Positions 59,742 through 64,000 of a DNA stretch of 64,000 bases are shown here, piece by piece. Made by a program: the position numbers and the translations under genes. How positions within the stretch are numbered: position 1 is the first letter of the stretch; each line of letters opens with the position of its first letter. The notes under the pieces were generated by a model that was not told the origin of the DNA, did no database searches, and worked only from the letters and a program-made list of their open reading frames with translations. This DNA is from Armatimonadota bacterium (lineage in GTDB: Bacteria; Armatimonadota; Fimbriimonadia; Fimbriimonadales; Fimbriimonadaceae). Location of the stretch: assembly GCA_018268395.1 (NCBI GenBank), contig JAFDWQ010000003.1, forward strand, positions 531,238-595,237, in the 5' to 3' direction.

Positions 59742-60353
59742 TCACTGCACTCCGGCGAGCGCCTCTTCCAACCGTTCCAGGGGCAGGCCGACGACGTTCG
59801 TGACGCTCCCTTCCGTCTTGTCGATGAAGGCCTTGGCCGCCCCTTGCCAACCGTATCCGCCCGCCTTGTCGAACGGCTCTCCGGTAGCAACGTAGGCCTC
59901 GATTTCGGTAGGTTTAAGGTGGCGGAAAGTAACCTTTGTCGAATCGGTGAAGGCGCTCATGCCGCCCGGCCAGACGAGGCAGACGCCCGTAACGACCGTG
60001 TGCGTGCGGCCCGAAAGACGGCCGAGCATCGCCTGGGCCTCGGCGTCGTCTCCCGGCTTGGCCAATTGGGCCCACTCGCCGCATTCTTCGACGGCCACCA
60101 CCGTGTCGCCGGCCACCACAAGGGCCATGGGGAACCGCTCACGGACGGCCAGCGCCTTTTCACGGGCGAGTCGCTGCGCCGTCACCCAGGGATCGCGGTC
60201 GGTCAATCCGTCTTCGTCGAGATGGGCGGGCTCGACTGAGAACTCCTCGACCAGGCGCGAGAGCAACTCGTGTCGACGGGGTGACGCCGAAGCCAGGATC
60301 ACAGGGAACGGGAACGAGAAGGTCTTGTACTGGCGGTGCCGGTCGATGTCCAT
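59742..60353 (-). CDS. maf: Maf-family nucleotide pyrophosphatase
   Basis: 203 residues. Motif SASPRRHELL at ~22-31, the catalytic D83 in VAGDTVVAV, the loop GRTHTVVTGVCL, and GGYGWQGAAKAFIDKTEG with the VVGLPL tail. Maf proteins hydrolyse dTTP, UTP or modified nucleotides to monophosphates, preventing their use. The tRNA-Ser gene lies 16 bases upstream on the same strand. Confidence 0.93.
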   Translation of the reverse strand: MDIDRHRQYKTFSFPFPVILASASPRRHELLSRLVEEFSVEPAHLDEDGLTDRDPWVTAQRLAREKALAVRERFPMALVVAGDTVVAVEECGEWAQLAKPGDDAEAQAMLGRLSGRTHTVVTGVCLVWPGGMSAFTDSTKVTFRHLKPTEIEAYVATGEPFDKAGGYGWQGAAKAFIDKTEGSVTNVVGLPLERLEEALAGVQ

Positions 60354-60369
60354 GCTGAGGATGGCCTGG

Positions 60370-60454
60370 CGGAGGAGGTGGGATTCGAACCCACGAGGAG
60401 TTGCCCCCTAGCGGTTTTCAAGACCGCCGCATTCGACCACTCTGCCACCCCTCC
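60370..60454 (-). tRNA. tRNA-Ser (UGA)
   Basis: 85 nt on the minus strand: 7-bp acceptor stem (GGAGGGG/CTCCTCC), anticodon loop CTTGAAA with anticodon TGA, a long variable arm as in class II tRNAs, T-loop GTTCGAATC, discriminator G, and CCA encoded at 60369-60367. Reads serine codons UCA/UCG/UCU. Confidence 0.97.
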
Positions 60455-60512
60455 GGTCCGCCTATTCTATCTTCCAGACGCCGCCGGGCCCGGTTCCTGT
60501 AGACTCCGGGCC

Positions 60513-61277
60513 ATGGACTTCGGGCTTCAAGGAAAGGTGGCGATGGTCGCTGCCGCTACGAAGGGCATCGGCCTGGCCTGCGCCCGGGCCTTGGCCGACG
60601 AAGGGTGCCGCGTCTCGGTCTGCGCAAGACAGGCGCCGGAAGCGCCGATTCCCGACGGATGGTCGTTCACGGCCTGCGACGTCGGCCGCGACGAGGACAT
60701 CTCCAGGTGGTTCGATGAGACGGAGGCCGTGTTCGGACCGCCCGACATCGTCGTCACCAATACGGGAGGACCCCCGGCCGGGACGTGGCCCGAACTTTCA
60801 GACGCGCAGTGGGCGTCGGGGGTCGAGACGACCCTCATGAACGTCGTCCGGTGCGTCCGGCATGCCGCGCCGAAGATGAAGGAAAAGGGATGGGGGCGGA
60901 TCGTCCATATCACGAGCCTTGTCGCTAAGGACCCTGAACCGCTCCTGGCCGTCTCGTCGACCGTCCGGTCAGGATTGTGCTCGCTGACCAGGCTCCAGGC
61001 CATAGAGCTGGCGCCTTACGGCGTCACCGTGAACGCGGTTTTGCCAGGTCACACGTTGACGGACCGTCAGCGACATCTGGCGGGACTTCGGGCGGAGCAG
61101 TGGGGCACGAGCCTCGAGGAAGTGCTCGAACGCCAAGGAAGGACCGTGCCCGTCGGACGGCTCGGCAGGCCGGAAGAAATCGCGGCCGCGGTGGCGTTCC
61201 TTTGCTCGTCCCAGGCGTCGTTCGTGACGGGCGTGAACCTTTTGGTCGATGGCGGCGGGGCGAAGGGGGCCGGCTAA
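60513..61277 (+). CDS. Atypical SDR-family oxidoreductase
   Basis: 254 residues. NAD(P) loop AAATKGIGLACARAL (T-K-G-I-G), VVTNTGGPPAG, ITSLVAKDPEPLL, GVTVNAVLPGHTLTD, GRPEEIAAAVAFLCSSQASFVTG. Where most SDRs have Y-x3-K, this one reads A-V-S-S-T-V-R-S-G-L, so the catalytic Tyr is Ser and the Lys is Arg. A divergent FabG-like subclass keeps S-N-x-x-R there, so the enzyme may be non-classical. TAGACT lies 7 bases before ATG. It overlaps the convergent kinase gene by 4 bases. Confidence 0.82.
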   Translation: MDFGLQGKVAMVAAATKGIGLACARALADEGCRVSVCARQAPEAPIPDGWSFTACDVGRDEDISRWFDETEAVFGPPDIVVTNTGGPPAGTWPELSDAQWASGVETTLMNVVRCVRHAAPKMKEKGWGRIVHITSLVAKDPEPLLAVSSTVRSGLCSLTRLQAIELAPYGVTVNAVLPGHTLTDRQRHLAGLRAEQWGTSLEEVLERQGRTVPVGRLGRPEEIAAAVAFLCSSQASFVTGVNLLVDGGGAKGAG

Positions 61278-62947
61278 CGGCCCAATCGCGCCATCGCTTC
61301 ATTGACCCGGTCGCTTTGTTGCTGCGTGTGCGCGTAGCCGCCTGCCGAAACCAGCATTTGAGCGGCAAGGTTCGGATCGCCCTTCTGCTCGGCCGACTGC
61401 GCGGCACTGACGAACGACTCGAACGCTTCGTCGAAGACCTTGTCCTTGTCGCCTTCGAGGGCCAGGTCGGACCACATCGTGGACGCTTGGGCGATCAACC
61501 GTTGACGGACGTCCGGATTGGGCTCGTTGACGGCCAATTCGACCGTAGCACGGGCTGATTCCACCGTCGCCGAAGTCCTAGAACCTCCGTTCGCCGTGTC
61601 GAGAGGGACCTGAGACCCGGGTCTGTCCCGGTCTCCCACCGTCTCGGCCGCCCCCGGTGCGGCGGACCGTGGTTTGAACGTCGCTTTCGGCGCCAGGATT
61701 TTCGGGCCCTGGATGACCGCGGCGACGACGAGGGCGGAAATCGTCCCCAGCAGGAGGAAGACCTTCAACAACCGGCCGAAAAAGACCCGCGTTTCGGGGC
61801 TGAACATCGGAGGCCGGACGGCCGGAGGATAGTAGACCGGGACCTGGGCCATCGGCATCTGCTGTCCATAAGGTTGACCCATACCGCCCATCTGTGGCGG
61901 ATAGGACGGCGCACCATAAGGTTGACCGTATTGCGACGGCAGGTACGGCTGCTGCACGGTGCCAGGCATCGGTGTCCCGTACGGCGTCAGGCCGGGCCCA
62001 TAAGGACTCGCTTGTGGCTGGTAGACGGGGATCTGGACCGGCGGGGGGCCGGGATTGACGGGGCCGAGCGTCGGATAAGCGGGCGGCAAGGCGGCCGCCG
62101 GTACATAGGGGTCGACGACGACTTGGCCGGACGCCATTTGGGCGAGGACGCTCTTGAGGGCGTCCGCCATCTCCCGGGCGCTGCTCCATCGGAGCTGCGG
62201 GCTCTTTTCGATGGCCTGGCGAACGACGTTCCACAAACCTGGCCCGCATTGCCCTGGTTGAGGCGGGTCGACGTTCATGATCGCGTGCGTGATCGCGACG
62301 ACGTTGTCGCCGGAAAACGGCTTCTGCCCTGCGACCATTTCGTACAGGATCACACCGACGCTGAAGAGGTCGCTGCGGGCGTCGATGTCTCGGCCGTTGA
62401 TCTGTTCCGGCGACATGTAACTCGGTGTCCCGAACACTTGTCCGTCCATCGTCAGGTTCGGCTCGAACGTCAGCCTCGCGATTCCGAAGTCGGTGATCTT
62501 GACCTCTCCGTTCTCGAGGAGCTGGATGTTGTCCGGCTTCACGTCCCGGTGGATGACGCCCTTGGAGTGGGCGAATTCCAGCCCCTTAAGGACCTCGACC
62601 GCATAACCGACGGCCTTAGCCGGCTCGATGAAACCCTTCGTGTCGAGCAGGTTCCTCAAGTTCTGCCCGTCCAGGTACTCCATCGCGATGTACCTGCGGC
62701 CGGCCTCTTCGCCGACTTCGTAGATCGTGACGATGTTCGGATGGACGAGCGAACCTGCGGCGCGGGCTTCCCTCAGGAACCTCTGGATCCGGTCGTCCCG
62801 CTGCTGTTGGGTCGCGCCGCCCGGCATGGCCAGTTCCTTGACCGCGACGCGACGGTTCATCACCGGGTCGTACGCCTCGTAAACGATGTCGTTCGAGCGC
62901 GCGATCTCCCGGATGATCTGGTACTTGCCGAGGGTCGTCTGGCTCAT
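61274..62947 (-). CDS. PknB-like Ser/Thr protein kinase, membrane-anchored
   Basis: 557 residues. Kinase domain ~8-270: V-A-V-K-E with K37, HRDVKPDN with D135, DFG at D153, GTPSYMSPEQ. The glycine loop is missing (EIARSNDIVYEA in place of G-x-G-x-x-G), so ATP affinity may be reduced. A proline/tyrosine/glycine-rich linker (~275-385) follows, then one transmembrane helix (~398-418: LLKVFLLLGTISALVVAAVI) and an extracytoplasmic helical tail with tetratricopeptide-like pairs (~480-557). It presumably senses an envelope signal. Convergent overlap with the SDR. Confidence 0.9.
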   Translation of the reverse strand: MSQTTLGKYQIIREIARSNDIVYEAYDPVMNRRVAVKELAMPGGATQQQRDDRIQRFLREARAAGSLVHPNIVTIYEVGEEAGRRYIAMEYLDGQNLRNLLDTKGFIEPAKAVGYAVEVLKGLEFAHSKGVIHRDVKPDNIQLLENGEVKITDFGIARLTFEPNLTMDGQVFGTPSYMSPEQINGRDIDARSDLFSVGVILYEMVAGQKPFSGDNVVAITHAIMNVDPPQPGQCGPGLWNVVRQAIEKSPQLRWSSAREMADALKSVLAQMASGQVVVDPYVPAAALPPAYPTLGPVNPGPPPVQIPVYQPQASPYGPGLTPYGTPMPGTVQQPYLPSQYGQPYGAPSYPPQMGGMGQPYGQQMPMAQVPVYYPPAVRPPMFSPETRVFFGRLLKVFLLLGTISALVVAAVIQGPKILAPKATFKPRSAAPGAAETVGDRDRPGSQVPLDTANGGSRTSATVESARATVELAVNEPNPDVRQRLIAQASTMWSDLALEGDKDKVFDEAFESFVSAAQSAEQKGDPNLAAQMLVSAGGYAHTQQQSDRVNEAMARLGR

Positions 62948-62992
62948 GCGCCTTTGTATCTGACGAAAGTCGACGCCTGAAGGTTGGCCGTC

Positions 62993-63427
62993 TTAGGGAT
63001 CATCGGTCGATTCGCTCCTTCTCTCCTGGGCGGGGTGGCGCGGCCCCATAGCCCCGGCACAACCGCGAAAGGTGCTCGCGACGAACCCGATGAGAATGAT
63101 GAAGAGGTAGATCGTCCACGGGCCGCTCTGGAACAACCGCCGGACTCCGACCTTGAGCGAATGGAACACGGCTCCCGGTCGGACCGTGACCTGCTGATGG
63201 GCACACTCCGGACACCTCGGCCCCGCCGGACCCAAGACCACGCACCGGGTGCACACGGGGCGCCCGCACCGGCCGCACGTCAACTGCGTCGGAGTCTTAG
63301 GGTGACGGTAGCAGGTCAACTCGCCCGATTCCCCTTGAAGGACGGCTTCGTCGACCAGGGCCTTGCCGCACCGGAGGCAAAAGTTGGCCCCGTCCGGGTT
63401 TTCAATGCCGCACTTCGGGCAGTTCAT
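62993..63427 (-). CDS. Zinc-ribbon plus B-box-like membrane protein
   Basis: 144 residues. N-terminal zinc ribbon: C-P-K-C (3-6) and C-L-R-C (17-20). A second metal module follows: C-Y-R-H-P at ~39-43, C51-x2-C54, C59-x2-C62 and CPEC (~72-75), like the B-box-type finger at the start of some rhomboid-like proteins. One transmembrane helix (~104-125, WTIYLFIILIGFVASTF). No enzymatic motif. It ends 45 bases before the kinase start on the same strand. Confidence 0.75.
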   Translation of the reverse strand: MNCPKCGIENPDGANFCLRCGKALVDEAVLQGESGELTCYRHPKTPTQLTCGRCGRPVCTRCVVLGPAGPRCPECAHQQVTVRPGAVFHSLKVGVRRLFQSGPWTIYLFIILIGFVASTFRGCAGAMGPRHPAQERRSESTDDP

Positions 63428-63537
63428 GCTCGCTGTGGATTATGCTCAGATACGGCCGATCGGCCCGAATCCAGGGTCTTGTCAGGTTTTCGACTCCAAA
63501 TCCTGACCGGATGACCGAGAATTGAGACGTTCGGCGC

Positions 63538-64000
63538 ATGCGCGACATCAGATGGGTTGGAGTGTTCCTGGTCCTAGGAACGGGCTGTCGGCCGGTGAAA
63601 CCACCGGCGAAACCGCCCGTCGCCGCTGTCCGGGACCCGAATGCGGTCGTCGTCCGGTTGCACAACAGGACGAAGGCGGAGCTCGTGGTCAAGTGTTTCG
63701 TCCGTGACCGGTACATCGGCCTTCCCTTATCGAACGTGCTCCGGTTGCCGACCGTCGTCCAAGAGAGCTACTTCAAGGCCCGGTCCGACGTCGAGGTCCC
63801 CCTATTCGCCGTCGTCCCGCTCCAGCAAGAGACGATCGGGGCGTACAGCATCGAGATCAACACCGATGAGACCGAGATGCGGCTCGGCGTCATCGACGTC
63901 TCCGTCAAGGAGATGGACGAGGCCCGTTTGAGCAAGAAGTTCATCCTTGTCTTCCGGGACAACGGGATCGACGCCTTTATCGGGAAGAAAGCACGCTTCG
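63538..64000 (+). CDS. Lipoprotein, N-terminal part (gene runs off the window)
   Basis: From ATG 63538 to the window end (154 codons seen). Lipobox L-G-T-G-C at ~13-17 after a hydrophobic core. The visible part is beta-rich (VVRLHNRTKAELVVKCFV, SDVEVPLFAVVPLQQ, YSIEINTDETEMRLGVIDV, KFILVFRDNGIDAFIG). No family recognised. The C-terminus is outside the window. Confidence 0.75.
   Translation, partial: MRDIRWVGVFLVLGTGCRPVKPPAKPPVAAVRDPNAVVVRLHNRTKAELVVKCFVRDRYIGLPLSNVLRLPTVVQESYFKARSDVEVPLFAVVPLQQETIGAYSIEINTDETEMRLGVIDVSVKEMDEARLSKKFILVFRDNGIDAFIGKKARF

Overview
The window is about 62% GC, densely coded DNA from a bacterial chromosome: some 60 genes on both strands, one tRNA, and only one stretch over 300 bases without a gene. 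No plasmid, phage, insertion-sequence or CRISPR genes are visible. Taxonomy is inference. A PEP-CTERM protein, HAF-repeat secreted proteins, several glycosidases, TerY-type signalling and start codons placed 6-7 bases after a -10 box together suit a diderm of the Armatimonadota (Fimbriimonadia type). No rRNA or ribosomal protein gene is present to confirm it.

Region by region. 1-7135: mostly leftward genes, namely an envelope lipoprotein, a DUF5703 glycosidase with a LamG domain, a sialidase-like propeller, CtlX-type hydrolase, DUF302 protein and an AlkZ-like winged-helix protein. 7179-13135: a DinB protein, a small secreted protein, and a leftward pair made of a beta-propeller and a large VIT-domain protein. 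13311-17783: a rightward glycan/peptide unit (GH29 fucosidase with PA14, glycosidase-like protein, M20D amidohydrolase). 17790-24150: membrane protein, AAA ATPase, ferredoxin, M20 peptidase, barrel-like protein, Ada, lysine 6-transaminase. 24174-28970: glucan-type genes (GH15, GT4) around a YgiB/YgiC-like pair. 28971-30179: a repeat-rich island with a DUF559/Vsr-like nuclease gene between near-identical 54/55-bp inverted repeats, plus an array of 21-bp units. 30180-38620: secreted proteins (HAF, DUF4139, PEP-CTERM, SGNH hydrolase, an 820-residue protein). 38731-43432: MFS exporter, HExxH protein, DinB, double GNAT, HPPD. 43553-46993: a TerY (vWA), PP2C and kinase-HhH triad. 47133-52594: OGG1-type glycosylase, galactokinase with a small LuxR regulator, dipeptidase, pyrophosphatase. 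52687-56986: CoA-transferase pair, a pseudo-receiver, and an NfeD/flotillin pair whose flotillin gene carries an in-frame stop. 57192-64000: nucleoside and methionine salvage (mtnA, deoA), Maf, tRNA-Ser(UGA), an SDR, a Ser/Thr kinase, a zinc-ribbon membrane protein and a lipoprotein cut by the window edge.

Together the genes suggest a heterotroph that degrades fucosylated and other glycans and peptides, makes and mobilises a storage glucan, breaks down tyrosine and lysine, repairs alkylated and oxidised DNA, and uses eukaryote-like kinase/phosphatase signalling. The points most worth a second look are the repeat-flanked DUF559 gene, the phased 21-bp array beside it, the interrupted flotillin, the TerY triad, and the recurrent -10 boxes 6-7 bases before start codons.
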